Counted from the first letter of the stretch, positions 1-8,921 are shown. The stretch: DNA of 22,589 nucleotides from an uncultured Saprospiraceae bacterium (GCA_937894165.1 CALCSX010000182.1:1-22589); one strand, 5' to 3'. Notes: generated by a model not told the origin, from the sequence alone. A program made the numbers and translations.

Positions 1-1805
1 CCTTGTTGTGCTTGGTAAATATCCTGACTGGCAGCTTGCCATGCTGTATTAAGTTTTTCTGTCGCAGCATCAATTCCTGCAAGATTTTCAGACTTGTGAG
101 CTTCTTTCAAACTGTTCAGAGCCTCTTCAATAGTCTGTTTTTTATCTGCGGGTATTTTGTCACCATATTCCTTCAACTGTTTGTCAGTCTGAAAAACCAA
201 AGAGTCTGCAGCATTCATTTTGTCAGCTTTTTCTCTGGCCTGCTTATCAGTCTCAGCATTTGCTTTGGCTTCATTTCTCATTCTTTCGATTTCCTCTTTG
301 GATAATCCTGTCGAAGCTTCAATTCTGATATTTTGTTCCTTACCGGTACCTTTGTCTTTAGCTGACACTTGAAGAATTCCATTAGCATCGATATCGAATG
401 TCACTTCAATCTGTGGAGTTCCTCTTTGAGCCGGTGGAATACCATCCAAAATGAATCTACCTACTGTTCTATTATCTCTAGCCATTGGTCGCTCACCCTG
501 AAGAATATGTATCTCCACAGAAGGTTGATTGTCCATTGCTGTCGAATAAATTTTTGATTTCTTTGTAGGGATAGCTGAATTGGCTTCTATCACCACATCA
601 TAAACATTATTCATTGTTTCAATTCCCAGAGATAATGGCGTAACATCCAACAAGAGAACATCCTTAACATCTCCGCTCAAAACACCACCCTGAATTGCCG
701 CGCCGATCGCTACAACTTCATCCGGATTCACAGACTTGTTAGGCTTCTTTCCAAAAAATGATTCTACAGCTTCTTGGATTTTCGGTATCCGAGTAGATCC
801 TCCCACTAGAATAACTTCGTCGATATCGCTTGTTGATAAACCAGCGTCTTTCAAAGCTAATTTACAAGGCTCTAGCGTTCTTTGAACCAAATCATCAGCC
901 AAACTTTCAAATTTTGCTCTTGTAATTTTAAGTACCAAATGTTTTGGCACCCCATCCACAGCTGTTATATATGGTAAATTTACTTCCGTTTCAGTTGAAG
1001 AGGAAAGCTCAATCTTTGCCTTCTCAGCAGCATCCTTTAATCTTTGCATTGCCAACGGATCTTTTCTAAGATCAATATTTTCCTGTCCTTTAAAGTGTTC
1101 AGCAAGATAATCAATCAACACTCTGTCAAAATCATCACCACCCAGGTGTGTATCTCCATTGGTTGATTTTACTTCAAAAACGCCATCTCCCAACTCAAGC
1201 ACTGATATGTCAAATGTTCCACCTCCTAAGTCGAAAACCGCTATTGTCTGATCTTTTCCTTTTTTGTCAAGTCCGTAAGATAATGCAGCTGCTGTAGGTT
1301 CGTTGATGATTCTTTTTATAGTTAAACCTGCAATTTCACCGGCTTCTCGAGTAGCTTGTCTCTGTGAGTCATTAAAATATGCCGGTACTGTTACTACTGC
1401 TTCAGTAACTTCAGCTCCTAAATAATCCTCAGCTACCTTCTTCATCTTTTGTAGGACAATAGCCGAAATCTCCTGTGGAGTATATGAACGATCATCAATA
1501 ACAATCTTAATTGTATCATTTTCACCTTGAACCACCTTGTAAGGCACCATAGAAGCTTCTCCCTTTATCTCACTGTGTCGGGCACCCATAAATCTCTTAA
1601 TCGAAGCAACAGTTCGCGTTGGATTCGTTATCGCTTGCCTCTTGGCAGGATCCCCGATCTTTCTGTCACCATTATCAAGAAAAGCTACTATTGATGGTGT
1701 AGTTCTCTTTCCTTCTTCATTAGGTATGACTACCGGTTCATTACCTTCCATTACAGAAACACATGAATTCGTAGTTCCTAAATCTATTCCAATAATTTTT
1801 CCCAT
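1..1805 (-). CDS. dnaK: Molecular chaperone DnaK (Hsp70), 3' end cut by window edge
   Basis: ATP-dependent Hsp70 chaperone of the cytoplasm, which folds and protects proteins with DnaJ and GrpE. The first 601 codons are visible from an ATG at 1805; about 35-40 C-terminal residues are expected beyond the left edge, judging by the usual length near 640. The N-terminus has the Hsp70 phosphate-binding signature (GIDLGTTNSC, residues 6-15). The second signature VFDLGGGTFD lies near residues 188-197. The linker DVLLLDVTPLSLGIE lies near 385-400, followed by the substrate-binding beta domain and most of the helical lid. The reading frame is uninterrupted. The gene is alone on its strand here, followed (outside the window) by unknown sequence. 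Two imperfect direct repeats upstream may be regulatory. The identity is certain. Confidence 0.98.
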   Translation of the reverse strand, partial: MGKIIGIDLGTTNSCVSVMEGNEPVVIPNEEGKRTTPSIVAFLDNGDRKIGDPAKRQAITNPTRTVASIKRFMGARHSEIKGEASMVPYKVVQGENDTIKIVIDDRSYTPQEISAIVLQKMKKVAEDYLGAEVTEAVVTVPAYFNDSQRQATREAGEIAGLTIKRIINEPTAAALSYGLDKKGKDQTIAVFDLGGGTFDISVLELGDGVFEVKSTNGDTHLGGDDFDRVLIDYLAEHFKGQENIDLRKDPLAMQRLKDAAEKAKIELSSSTETEVNLPYITAVDGVPKHLVLKITRAKFESLADDLVQRTLEPCKLALKDAGLSTSDIDEVILVGGSTRIPKIQEAVESFFGKKPNKSVNPDEVVAIGAAIQGGVLSGDVKDVLLLDVTPLSLGIETMNNVYDVVIEANSAIPTKKSKIYSTAMDNQPSVEIHILQGERPMARDNRTVGRFILDGIPPAQRGTPQIEVTFDIDANGILQVSAKDKGTGKEQNIRIEASTGLSKEEIERMRNEAKANAETDKQAREKADKMNAADSLVFQTDKQLKEYGDKIPADKKQTIEEALNSLKEAHKSENLAGIDAATEKLNTAWQAASQDIYQAQQ

Positions 1806-1886
1806 GTTATTTATAATTTTTATTTTTCAATTCTAATAACATTTAATCAATAGCCATGCCATTGGTCATTTAGAGACTTAAAGTTG

Positions 1887-1970
1887 GAAAATCTGGCAGT
1901 TTTGTTAAAATATTAATATAAAATCGGACAATTTTATACAAAAATTGATTCCAAACGACAATTTGACAGT
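1887..1970 (-). promoter_or_regulatory. Imperfect 14-bp direct repeats upstream of dnaK
   Basis: Read on the minus strand, ACTGTCAAATTGTC (1957-1970) and ACTGCCAGATTTTC (1887-1900) match at 11 of 14 positions and lie 70 bp apart in the dnaK leader region. No perfect TAnnTTTG element was found in this 180-bp gap. These repeats could be operator or promoter parts of a heat-shock control region, but that is inference; chance similarity in AT-rich DNA is possible. No CIRCE-type inverted repeat was seen. Confidence 0.25.
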
Positions 1971-1988
1971 CTTCTTATGGGGCAAATA

Positions 1989-2963
1989 TTATTGAAAATT
2001 TAGATCAGCGGTGATTTCCCCGTCTCGGAGTAATTCTAATGAGGCGGGTGTTAATCCAATATCGCCTCTTTTAACGGTATATTTTGAAGTCAATACACCT
2101 ACTCCACCCTCAATATTTGAAAATACCGGTACTTCCTGCGCTCCGGTAATACCTAAATTAGCTCTAACAAAATTCAATAAATCATCAAATTCAGGACCTG
2201 CACCAATAACCTCTGCCTCGATGGATTCAAAATTTCTAATGGTTGAATCATCAGCATCTATATTAGCAGCAAGATATTCGAAAAATGCCTGCCCTTCTAG
2301 TTCTACCCTCGTCTCATTAGCTTCTCTATCTATTATATATTTGACTGACTTATCTTCCCATTCTCCACCTGAAACCAATTCACGGTAGTGAAAAATGGCG
2401 GAAACCTGATAAAATGCAGGTGTCTCTTGAGAAAAATATTGGAAAAAAGTTCTTGAAGTATAACTGAGTGGCAAATTAAAACCGGCCAATGGGGTGGATA
2501 TGGTTACAGCTCCCGCAAGTGTGATATTACTACTTGCAATTATAGAATCTGAAAGCATTAACCGTAATTCCACCTCGTCTTCCGGCTCTAAAGTGAAATT
2601 CGTTGGTGCAATTCTATATAAGATATTAGGGAAAGAAGCAAAAACACCCTCTGCTCTGGGTATTCCATAATCCTCGCCTATCACTCTTTCCAATATATAA
2701 TCTCCTTTTCCCGGAACTGTTATTATTGCCTGTAACTCCTCCCCAAAATATATCTCCTCCGGATCAGCAGCTAATTCAAAAGCGCCTTTCTCTCTATCAG
2801 CTACTGCTCTTTCTATTCTTATAAAATTTTCAGGCTCAGTTACCTCAATAATGCCATGTATTACAGGTATTTCCCTTAAATCCCCCAACAAATCCACATC
2901 AGTAGAACAAGCATTTATTACCACCGCAATTAGGACGAAAAATATATATTTTGAAAGATTCAT
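1989..2963 (-). CDS. DUF4249-like lipoprotein
   Basis: Predicted envelope lipoprotein of 324 residues, function unknown. The N-terminus MNLSKYIFFVLIAVVINAC is a type II signal peptide with a lipobox INAC, so Cys19 would be lipidated. An in-frame start 24 codons upstream (3035) was rejected: it lies upstream of a perfect TAnnTTTG element (2991-2998) and would put a charged 24-residue tail before the signal peptide. The mature protein is beta-rich, with a start (PVIHGIIEV...) and an end (VFSNIEGGVGVL) that recall DUF4249 lipoproteins of Bacteroidota, which are often near TonB-dependent receptor genes; none is nearby here. The family assignment is from memory of the pattern and is moderate. It is transcribed divergently from panB. 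Confidence 0.8.
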   Translation of the reverse strand: MNLSKYIFFVLIAVVINACSTDVDLLGDLREIPVIHGIIEVTEPENFIRIERAVADREKGAFELAADPEEIYFGEELQAIITVPGKGDYILERVIGEDYGIPRAEGVFASFPNILYRIAPTNFTLEPEDEVELRLMLSDSIIASSNITLAGAVTISTPLAGFNLPLSYTSRTFFQYFSQETPAFYQVSAIFHYRELVSGGEWEDKSVKYIIDREANETRVELEGQAFFEYLAANIDADDSTIRNFESIEAEVIGAGPEFDDLLNFVRANLGITGAQEVPVFSNIEGGVGVLTSKYTVKRGDIGLTPASLELLRDGEITADLNFQ

Positions 2964-2990
2964 TAAAAATATTTTACTTTTGTGAATGCG

Positions 2991-2998
2991 CAAAGATA
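2991..2998 (-). promoter_or_regulatory. Bacteroidota -7 element for the lipoprotein gene
   Basis: TATCTTTG on the minus strand fits the Bacteroidota -7 consensus TAnnTTTG exactly. A transcript would start near 2985, about 22 nt before the ATG at 2963. No clear TTG -33 element is seen. Its position decides the start codon of the lipoprotein. Confidence 0.55.
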
Positions 2999-3053
2999 AT
3001 AAACATATATAAAACCTTTTAAGTATTCTTTTCATTTAAACGCTCATTAAGAA

Positions 3054-3061
3054 TATATTTA
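3054..3061 (+). promoter_or_regulatory. Weak -7-like element upstream of panB
   Basis: TATATTTA differs from TAnnTTTG only at the last base and lies 24 bp before the panB start. It is the best candidate promoter for the panB-mltG-tilS operon, but such near matches are common in AT-rich DNA. Confidence 0.3.
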
Positions 3062-3085
3062 GATTTTAAATTCAAACTTCCTGAA

Positions 3086-3907
3086 ATGTCAGTACATCAG
3101 CCTGAAACACTAAAACGAATTACAACTCATATTCTACAGGAAATGAAGTTGCAAAATATTAAAATTTCAATGTTAACTGCTTATGATTTTAGTATGGCTA
3201 AAATTTATGATGAAGCCGGTATCGATGTGCTATTGGTTGGTGATTCTGCGTCAAACGTGATGGCCGGACATGAAACCACTTTGCCGATTACACTCGATCA
3301 AATGATTTACCATGCCTCATCTGTCATTAGAGCAGTAAAAAGAAGTCTTGTTGTGGTTGACTTGCCTTTTGGTGCTTATCAGGGAAATTCCAAGGAGGCG
3401 CTAAAATCTTCCATTCGTATTATGAAAGAGTCCGGAGCCCACGCAGTTAAACTGGAAGGAGGTTTTGAAATTAAAGAATCTGTCAAAAGAATTCTTTCTG
3501 CAGGAGTACCCGTCATGGGACATCTAGGCCTCACCCCTCAATCTATTTACAAATTTGGCACTTACACTGTGAGAGCAAAGGAGAATGCAGAAGCGGAGAA
3601 ATTGATAGAAGATGCATTACTATTAGAGAAATTAGGCTGTTTTTCGATCGTATTAGAAAAAATACCGGCAGAATTGACAAAAATTGTCTCAGAAAAGTTA
3701 ACAATACCTACTATTGGAATAGGTGCGGGAATGCATGCGGATGGTCAAGTTCTGGTGAGTCATGATTTATTAGGCATTACGAAAGATTTTAATCCGAGAT
3801 TTTTAAGACGTTATTTAGATTTATATAATACTGTTAAGGAAGCTGTTGAACAATACGTCCACGATGTAAAATCAGGTGAATTCCCCAATAAAAACGAGCA
3901 ATATTAA
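3086..3907 (+). CDS. panB: 3-methyl-2-oxobutanoate hydroxymethyltransferase
   Basis: Ketopantoate hydroxymethyltransferase, which transfers a hydroxymethyl group from methylene-tetrahydrofolate to 2-oxoisovalerate, the first committed step to pantothenate and coenzyme A. The 273 residues match the family length. Visible motifs are MLTAYDFSMAK (29-39), VGDS with metal ligand Asp53, VVDLPFG with Asp92, KLEGG with Glu124, the GHLGLTPQS stretch (145-153), VLEKIP with catalytic Glu191, and IGIGAG followed by DGQVLV near the C-terminus. It is the first gene of a plus-strand operon: mltG starts 2 nt after its stop. No other pan genes are in the window. Confidence 0.97.
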   Translation: MSVHQPETLKRITTHILQEMKLQNIKISMLTAYDFSMAKIYDEAGIDVLLVGDSASNVMAGHETTLPITLDQMIYHASSVIRAVKRSLVVVDLPFGAYQGNSKEALKSSIRIMKESGAHAVKLEGGFEIKESVKRILSAGVPVMGHLGLTPQSIYKFGTYTVRAKENAEAEKLIEDALLLEKLGCFSIVLEKIPAELTKIVSEKLTIPTIGIGAGMHADGQVLVSHDLLGITKDFNPRFLRRYLDLYNTVKEAVEQYVHDVKSGEFPNKNEQY

Positions 3908-3909
3908 AA

Positions 3910-4929
3910 ATGAAATTTCCAAAAAAAATAATATTTTTTATACTTATTTTATTTACAACAGCCTTTATAGCAGCTTTTATTATTTTTCTAACGCCTAATA
4001 TTTCTCAAGAATACAATTTATTCATTGATGAAGAGGCTAATTACGACAGCATCGCTGCAGACTTAGAAGAGCAATCTATTATTAAATCTTCCTTGACATT
4101 TTCACTTGCAGCTACAATACTTAATTATGAAGGGGAAAATATTAGAACAGGAAAATTCATTCTCAAGCCTAATATGACTAATTTCAGTATCATTAGAAAA
4201 TTGAGATCAGGTAGACAAGATCCTGTTAGAGTAGTTGTTCAAAACGGCAGATACCTCTCAGATTTTATAAGCCAACTTTCTTCCCAGTTAATGATTGATT
4301 CCATTGAGATTTCTGATTATTTGAGCCATCCTGATTTCCTTAAGGAAAATAATATAACAAAGGAGGAAACGCTGACACTTTTTATTCCTAACACATATGA
4401 ATATTATTGGGATAGCAGTCTGGAAAATGTTATTGATAGGTTGCTCGCGGAGGGAGAAAAATACTGGAATGAAAGCAATAGACTTGAAAAGATAAATAAT
4501 TTAAATCTAGACAAGAAGCAAGTGTATACACTAGCATCAATTGTTGAAAAAGAGTCTCAAAATAAGGAGGAACTTGCCACCATTGCAGGACTTTACCTCA
4601 ATCGATTTAAAATCAATATGCCCTTGCAAGCAGATCCGACAGTTGTTTTTGCTCTTGGCAATTTTGAACTGAGGAGAGTTTTTAATAATCACCTTAAAAT
4701 TGACTCGCCATATAATACTTATAAATATACAGGACTTCCTCCGGGCCCCATCTGCATGCCATCTTTGAATAGTTTAAATGCAGTTATTAATGCTGAAAAT
4801 CATAATTACATTTACATGTGTGCAAAACCGGGGTATGAAGGGAAACATCTTTTTGCTGAAACATTTAATCAACATATTATAAATGCCAATAAATACAGAG
4901 TTTGGCTGGAACAAGAAGGGATAAAGTAA
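3910..4929 (+). CDS. mltG: Endolytic murein transglycosylase MltG (YceG-like)
   Basis: Inner-membrane enzyme that cuts nascent glycan strands of peptidoglycan and is thought to set glycan chain length. The 339 residues are close to the 340 of E. coli MltG. A single N-terminal membrane helix (residues 7-28) is followed by a LysM-like region and then the YceG catalytic domain. That domain contains LASIVEKES (208-216, with Glu213 in the place of the catalytic glutamate), LQADPTVVFALG, and YNTYKYTGLPPGPICMPS. The late FAET motif is also present. It lies 2 nt after panB and its stop codon abuts tilS, so the three genes are probably cotranscribed, although their functions are unrelated. Confidence 0.95.
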   Translation: MKFPKKIIFFILILFTTAFIAAFIIFLTPNISQEYNLFIDEEANYDSIAADLEEQSIIKSSLTFSLAATILNYEGENIRTGKFILKPNMTNFSIIRKLRSGRQDPVRVVVQNGRYLSDFISQLSSQLMIDSIEISDYLSHPDFLKENNITKEETLTLFIPNTYEYYWDSSLENVIDRLLAEGEKYWNESNRLEKINNLNLDKKQVYTLASIVEKESQNKEELATIAGLYLNRFKINMPLQADPTVVFALGNFELRRVFNNHLKIDSPYNTYKYTGLPPGPICMPSLNSLNAVINAENHNYIYMCAKPGYEGKHLFAETFNQHIINANKYRVWLEQEGIK

Positions 4930-6267
4930 TTGACAAAAATGCTTGAAAAGTTTAAAAAATTCATATTATCAAACAATTTAATTCCAAAAGGACAAACAAT
5001 CCTCTTAGCAGTCAGCGGGGGAATAGATTCCATGGTTTTAGTTGATTTATTTAGAAGGGCAAATATTGATTTTGCCATTGGGCATGTTAATTACAATTTG
5101 CGCGAAAATGATTCAATTTTGGATGCTCAATTTGTAAAACAAAAAGCTGAAGAATTGAAAGTCCACTTTCATCATTTGAATATCCATTTAATGACAGAAG
5201 CTAAATCTTTAGGTCAGTCGGTACAAATGGCAGCCAGAGATGTAAGATATAATTGGTTGGAGGAAACAAGAAAGGAAAATAATTATTTTGCTTTTGCAAC
5301 AGCCCACCACGCCAATGATGAAGCTGAAACCTTCTTTCTTAATCTTACTGCCGGTTGTGGCATCAAAGGTTTACATGGCATTCCACTTAGACGTAATCAT
5401 ATCATCAGACCAATTCTTTTCATGAATAAGTCTGAGGTAGTTCAATACAGTAAGGACAATCAGGTAACTCATCGCGAAGATGTAAGCAATGCATCTAATT
5501 ATTATATGCGGAATTTTATAAGAAACAAAATTGTACCCTTGTTCGAAGAATTAAATCCACAATTTATTCCTGTAATGCAGACAAACATTAGCAGAATCAG
5601 GGAAGCTGAGGAACTTTACGATTATGCTGTTACACGATTTCTGAATGACATACTAAAAGTAAAAGAGGATATCATCGAAATTGATATTGAAAAATTAGAT
5701 AGTCTATCCTTTAAAAATACATTACTTTATGAAGCGGTTAAGGAGTATGGATTTACAAGCGGTCAAACCGAAGATATGTTGAATTCATTAGAGGGGTCAG
5801 GCAAACAATTCATGAGCAAAAGCCATCGGTTGATAATTGATAGAGATAAAATGTTTATTAAAACCTTAAATGAACCGGTAAAAGATTCCAGCTACTTTAT
5901 TAATGAAAATGACAAAAGTTTAGACCTTCCCACTTCCTATCTCCGCTTTTCTATTGAAGACAAACCGAGGGAAATAATTAAATCCAACAATGTTTTCTAC
6001 GTAGATTACGATAAATTAAAATTTCCTTTAGAAATAAGGAGTTGGAGACATGGAGATTTCTTCTATCCTATTGGCATGGAGGGCAAAAAGAAAAAGTTGA
6101 AAGAATTTTTCATTGATAATAAGCTGACACTTTTTGATAAAGAAGATATCCGGCTTTTAATATCAGGTGAGGATGTAGTATTAATTCTTGGACATAGGAT
6201 GGATGAAAGGTTCAAAATAACAACCGATACGAAACGTTGCTTCAGGATCACTACAGTCCCGAAATAA
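4930..6267 (+). CDS. tilS: tRNA(Ile)-lysidine synthase
   Basis: Converts cytidine 34 of the CAU anticodon of tRNA-Ile2 to lysidine using ATP and lysine, so that AUA codons are read as isoleucine; cytoplasmic and normally essential. The ATP-binding PP-loop SGGIDS is at residues 29-34, followed by GHVNYNLRE, the HHANDEAET motif, and MRNFIRNKIVPLF. The C-terminal TilS domain includes IRSWRHGDFFYPIG and LKEFFIDNKL. The start is ambiguous: TTG at 4930 directly abuts the mltG stop, while an ATG at 4939 gives a 442-residue protein beginning MLEKFKKF. The ATG is at least as likely. The gene converges with the next one, with 3 nt between stop codons and no visible terminator. Confidence 0.95.
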   Translation: MTKMLEKFKKFILSNNLIPKGQTILLAVSGGIDSMVLVDLFRRANIDFAIGHVNYNLRENDSILDAQFVKQKAEELKVHFHHLNIHLMTEAKSLGQSVQMAARDVRYNWLEETRKENNYFAFATAHHANDEAETFFLNLTAGCGIKGLHGIPLRRNHIIRPILFMNKSEVVQYSKDNQVTHREDVSNASNYYMRNFIRNKIVPLFEELNPQFIPVMQTNISRIREAEELYDYAVTRFLNDILKVKEDIIEIDIEKLDSLSFKNTLLYEAVKEYGFTSGQTEDMLNSLEGSGKQFMSKSHRLIIDRDKMFIKTLNEPVKDSSYFINENDKSLDLPTSYLRFSIEDKPREIIKSNNVFYVDYDKLKFPLEIRSWRHGDFFYPIGMEGKKKKLKEFFIDNKLTLFDKEDIRLLISGEDVVLILGHRMDERFKITTDTKRCFRITTVPK

Positions 6268-6270
6268 GAA

Positions 6271-7158
6271 TTAATTTTCTCTACCCAGTATATCCCTGGT
6301 ACTATTTCTTTCCCTATTGATATTGGGAGGTTCAGCAAGTTTCTCGATAGGCAATTCAGAAATATGGTGCCAAATTTTATTTTTTAATTCGAAAGCCTCA
6401 TAAGTTCCGTCCGGAACCATAGTCATTTGTTGTCTATCAAATGGTGAGGGCACCGGCATCAAATGGTCAAAAATAATTAAATTTAAGTCTTCATCATATC
6501 TAAATGTAGGGGCTGAATCCCGCGAATATTGAATGATGTAATGCGGTTGTAATTTTGGCTTATTTTCTAATTTAAAAATCGGATAACCAAATTTTATTTG
6601 ACCCTCATCAAAATAAATGGGTTCTACGATTTTTCTTCGTTCAAACCCTTTGTACAAGTTTGCTCCGAATACAAGGTACAGTTGAATGTCTTCTGAATAA
6701 CTAAAATCTTGAATTTGATAATACATGGCACCAAACCATTCACCATCTCTCAGATCCACCATGTCAGGATCAGAGAACTCCGTTCCTACCGAATTCAGAA
6801 TACTCCCTTCAATGTATTCATCTCCCCGATATTGATAAAATAAAAAATACTCCGGCATGCCGGTTTCTATCATGTAAAAGCCGCTAATCAGCGTGAGTTT
6901 TTGATCTTTTGAAGTTAGTGTATTTAAATATTCAAATTCATAGGCATAGTTAATATTCTCCTTGAAGACTGAATCAAGAATCAATGATTCTAATTCTTGA
7001 ACCATTACTTGTTTTGAATCGAAAAGTGTATCCAAAGCCAATAAAGAAGCCAAGGAATCAATTCTACTATGGATTTTAGGATCAATTTTATCAATCTGAG
7101 CGACCAAAGTTAATTGTCCAATAAGCAGAAAAGTTATTATTCCTAAAAACCTAATCAT
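6271..7158 (-). CDS. Secreted hypothetical protein found beside tilS
   Basis: Uncharacterised protein of 295 residues. MIRFLGIITFLLIGQLTLVAQ is a clear signal peptide ending in the VAQ commonly seen in Bacteroidota, so it is probably exported to the periplasm or outer membrane. The ATG at 7158 is preferred to an in-frame TTG at 7176, which would place acidic IKIDL residues before the signal peptide. The mature part is rich in aromatic and acidic residues, with recognisable blocks KFGYPIFKLEN, FRYDEDLNLIIFDHLMPVPS and MVPDGTYEAFELKN. From memory, such proteins are conserved and uncharacterised in Bacteroidota. It has no catalytic motif I can name. It lies 57 nt after the VWA gene and may be its operon partner. 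Confidence 0.8.
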   Translation of the reverse strand: MIRFLGIITFLLIGQLTLVAQIDKIDPKIHSRIDSLASLLALDTLFDSKQVMVQELESLILDSVFKENINYAYEFEYLNTLTSKDQKLTLISGFYMIETGMPEYFLFYQYRGDEYIEGSILNSVGTEFSDPDMVDLRDGEWFGAMYYQIQDFSYSEDIQLYLVFGANLYKGFERRKIVEPIYFDEGQIKFGYPIFKLENKPKLQPHYIIQYSRDSAPTFRYDEDLNLIIFDHLMPVPSPFDRQQMTMVPDGTYEAFELKNKIWHHISELPIEKLAEPPNINRERNSTRDILGREN

Positions 7159-7215
7159 TAAGTCAATTTTTATCAATAACTAACTTATATCAATAATATT
7201 ATAGAAAATTGAATA

Positions 7216-8307
7216 TTAAAATTTTCGTTTTGAGTCATTGTAATTCCTGATTACAAAAGAACCCAGGCTATCAAGTGAGGAATAGTAGGCTTTCCCTTGG
7301 TTTTCCTTTGTAAAGTGATCCACAAATTCCACTAAAAAAGGATCTCTGGCAATCATAAAAGTCGTGATGGGGATGCTTAACTTTCTGAATTGCCTTGCTA
7401 AATTTAATGTTCTATTTACGATCTGTCTATCCAAACCAAAAGAATTTTTATAATAAGAATTCCCCTTTTTTATACAACTGGGTTTGCCATCAGTAATCAT
7501 GAAAACCTGCTTGTTATTATTTTTCTTTTTTTGAAGAATTTTTTTGGCCAATTCCAAGCCTGCCACTGTATTGGTATGGTAAGGTCCTACCTTCAAATAA
7601 GGCAAATCTTTTAATTTTACCTCCCATGCATCATTCCCAAAGACAATAATATCTAATGTATCCTTTGGAAATCTAGTGGTGATATATTGAGCCAAAGCCA
7701 TCGCTACTTTCTTCGCCGGGGTAATCCTATCCTCACCGTACAAAATCATAGAATGACTGATATCAATCATCATCACTGAACTCATCTGACTTTGATAAAA
7801 AGTTTCCTTGACCTCTATATCGTCCGATTTCAACATGAAATCATCTATACCATGATTGATTTGGGCATTTCTTATAGATTCAGTGAAGGCAATGTTTTCC
7901 ATTTTGTCTCCAAACGAATAAGGTCTTAAGTTAGAAGTGAACTCATCTCCTTTACCATCGTATATCGAATTGTGTTTACCGTCCTTAGTCTTTTTGATTT
8001 CATTGAAAACATCTTCTAAAGCATAATTTCTTAGCGACACCTCCAATTTGACTGTCAACTCAAACTTTTTGGAAGCTTCATCTAATTTCAAGAAACCCCT
8101 ATCCATTAATTCATCGACAAAATTAGCGATACCATATTCATTAGAAGTGACCTCATATTCATGATCAAGTTCAGTCAACCAACTTAATGCTTCACTTACA
8201 TCGCCTGAAGAATAGATTAATAACTCTTGAAAAATACCCAAAAGTCTATCAAACAGATTTTCCGGACCGAACTCTCCTAAATATTCACTAAATCTCCATC
8301 CCTTCAT
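7216..8307 (-). CDS. VWA (von Willebrand factor A) domain protein
   Basis: A 363-residue cytoplasmic protein with no signal peptide or membrane helix. The C-terminal half is a VWA domain with an intact metal-binding MIDAS site: DISHS (Asp182, Ser184, Ser186), a threonine in HTNTVAG (244-250), and TDG with Asp273. The N-terminal half is helical and opens with WRFSEYLGEFGPENLFDRLL. Similar Bacteroidota proteins, as I recall, are often encoded near MoxR- or Mg-chelatase-like AAA ATPases, which they assist; no such ATPase is in this window. Its start overlaps the end of the redox gene by 20 nt, so translation is probably coupled. The domain call is firm; its role is unknown. Confidence 0.88.
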   Translation of the reverse strand: MKGWRFSEYLGEFGPENLFDRLLGIFQELLIYSSGDVSEALSWLTELDHEYEVTSNEYGIANFVDELMDRGFLKLDEASKKFELTVKLEVSLRNYALEDVFNEIKKTKDGKHNSIYDGKGDEFTSNLRPYSFGDKMENIAFTESIRNAQINHGIDDFMLKSDDIEVKETFYQSQMSSVMMIDISHSMILYGEDRITPAKKVAMALAQYITTRFPKDTLDIIVFGNDAWEVKLKDLPYLKVGPYHTNTVAGLELAKKILQKKKNNNKQVFMITDGKPSCIKKGNSYYKNSFGLDRQIVNRTLNLARQFRKLSIPITTFMIARDPFLVEFVDHFTKENQGKAYYSSLDSLGSFVIRNYNDSKRKF

Positions 8308-8836
8308 TTTCCATTAGTATTTCACAGGTAGACAATAATTTATCGTAATTGGGTTTGTCTGATATTCGATAATGTATAAATTGATTCTCGATTTTATTTT
8401 TATAAATAACAAATACACCCGGCATTTGAAATCCATCACCAATGAACCAGTTGAATCCAAATCCCTTCGTCAATCCTAATTGTGACCCTTTAATAAGAGT
8501 GGACAAGCCGAAAAGTTGATTCATTTTACCTTTTACCAATCCGAACATTTTATAATAAGCAGCTTGCGGGTCAGAAATACTTAATTGGTCATCGAGATTA
8601 AATTTTTCGAAATATTTCTTACCCTCTTTAGTTTCGGCTAAATACACCAAGACAAGTTTTATTCCTTTTCGAGAATAGTAAATCTTTTTCTTGGATAAAT
8701 CATCCATCGCTTCTTTGCAGAATGCACATCCGAAACTTCTTAAGAAAACGAGTAATATTGGAAAATCAAAACTTAAATCATATAAGTTTCCTCCCTGATC
8801 GAGATTAATTTCCTTAAGTTCGATATTTTTGATCAT
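8288..8836 (-). CDS. Thioredoxin-fold AhpC/TSA-like redox protein (SelL-like)
   Basis: A 182-residue thioredoxin-fold protein with redox motif CAFC (Cys37, Cys40) inside FLRSFGCAFCKEAMDDL, a context typical of the AhpC-TSA_2 / SelL-related group rather than classical peroxiredoxins. The cis-Pro-like region FQMPGVFVIYKN follows near the expected place. It has no signal peptide, so it acts in the cytoplasm as a thiol oxidoreductase or peroxidase; the substrate is unknown. Its 3' end overlaps the VWA gene by 20 nt, which suggests joint expression. No perfect promoter element was seen in the 50 bp upstream. Confidence 0.85.
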   Translation of the reverse strand: MIKNIELKEINLDQGGNLYDLSFDFPILLVFLRSFGCAFCKEAMDDLSKKKIYYSRKGIKLVLVYLAETKEGKKYFEKFNLDDQLSISDPQAAYYKMFGLVKGKMNQLFGLSTLIKGSQLGLTKGFGFNWFIGDGFQMPGVFVIYKNKIENQFIHYRISDKPNYDKLLSTCEILMENEGMEI

Positions 8837-8888
8837 ATGGTTTTCTATATTCGCTAAAACGTCTTTAATTATAAAATGTTTTAAATTG

Positions 8889-8921
8889 TAAGAGGGTGAT
8901 CAAAGACTGGCCACCCTCTTA
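8889..8921 (-). terminator. Hairpin between mdh and the redox gene
   Basis: A perfect 10-bp stem (TAAGAGGGTG paired with CACCCTCTTA) with a 13-nt loop lies 25 nt after the mdh stop codon. The U-tract on the minus strand is poor, so this may be a weak intrinsic terminator or an mRNA 3' end stabiliser. Confidence 0.6.

Noticed and set aside
3..557. Plus-strand frames opposite dnaK
   Set aside because: They are shadows of the dnaK coding strand, which reads an uninterrupted Hsp70 protein.
1642..1836. Plus-strand 64-codon frame opposite the dnaK start
   Set aside because: Antisense shadow of the conserved DnaK N-terminus.
2964..3035. 24-codon N-terminal extension of the lipoprotein (start at 3035)
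   Set aside because: A perfect -7 promoter element lies inside it and the lipoprotein signal peptide starts cleanly at the ATG at 2963.
7159..7176. Upstream TTG start for the secreted hypothetical protein
   Set aside because: It adds an acidic residue before the signal peptide; the ATG at 7158 gives a standard signal sequence.
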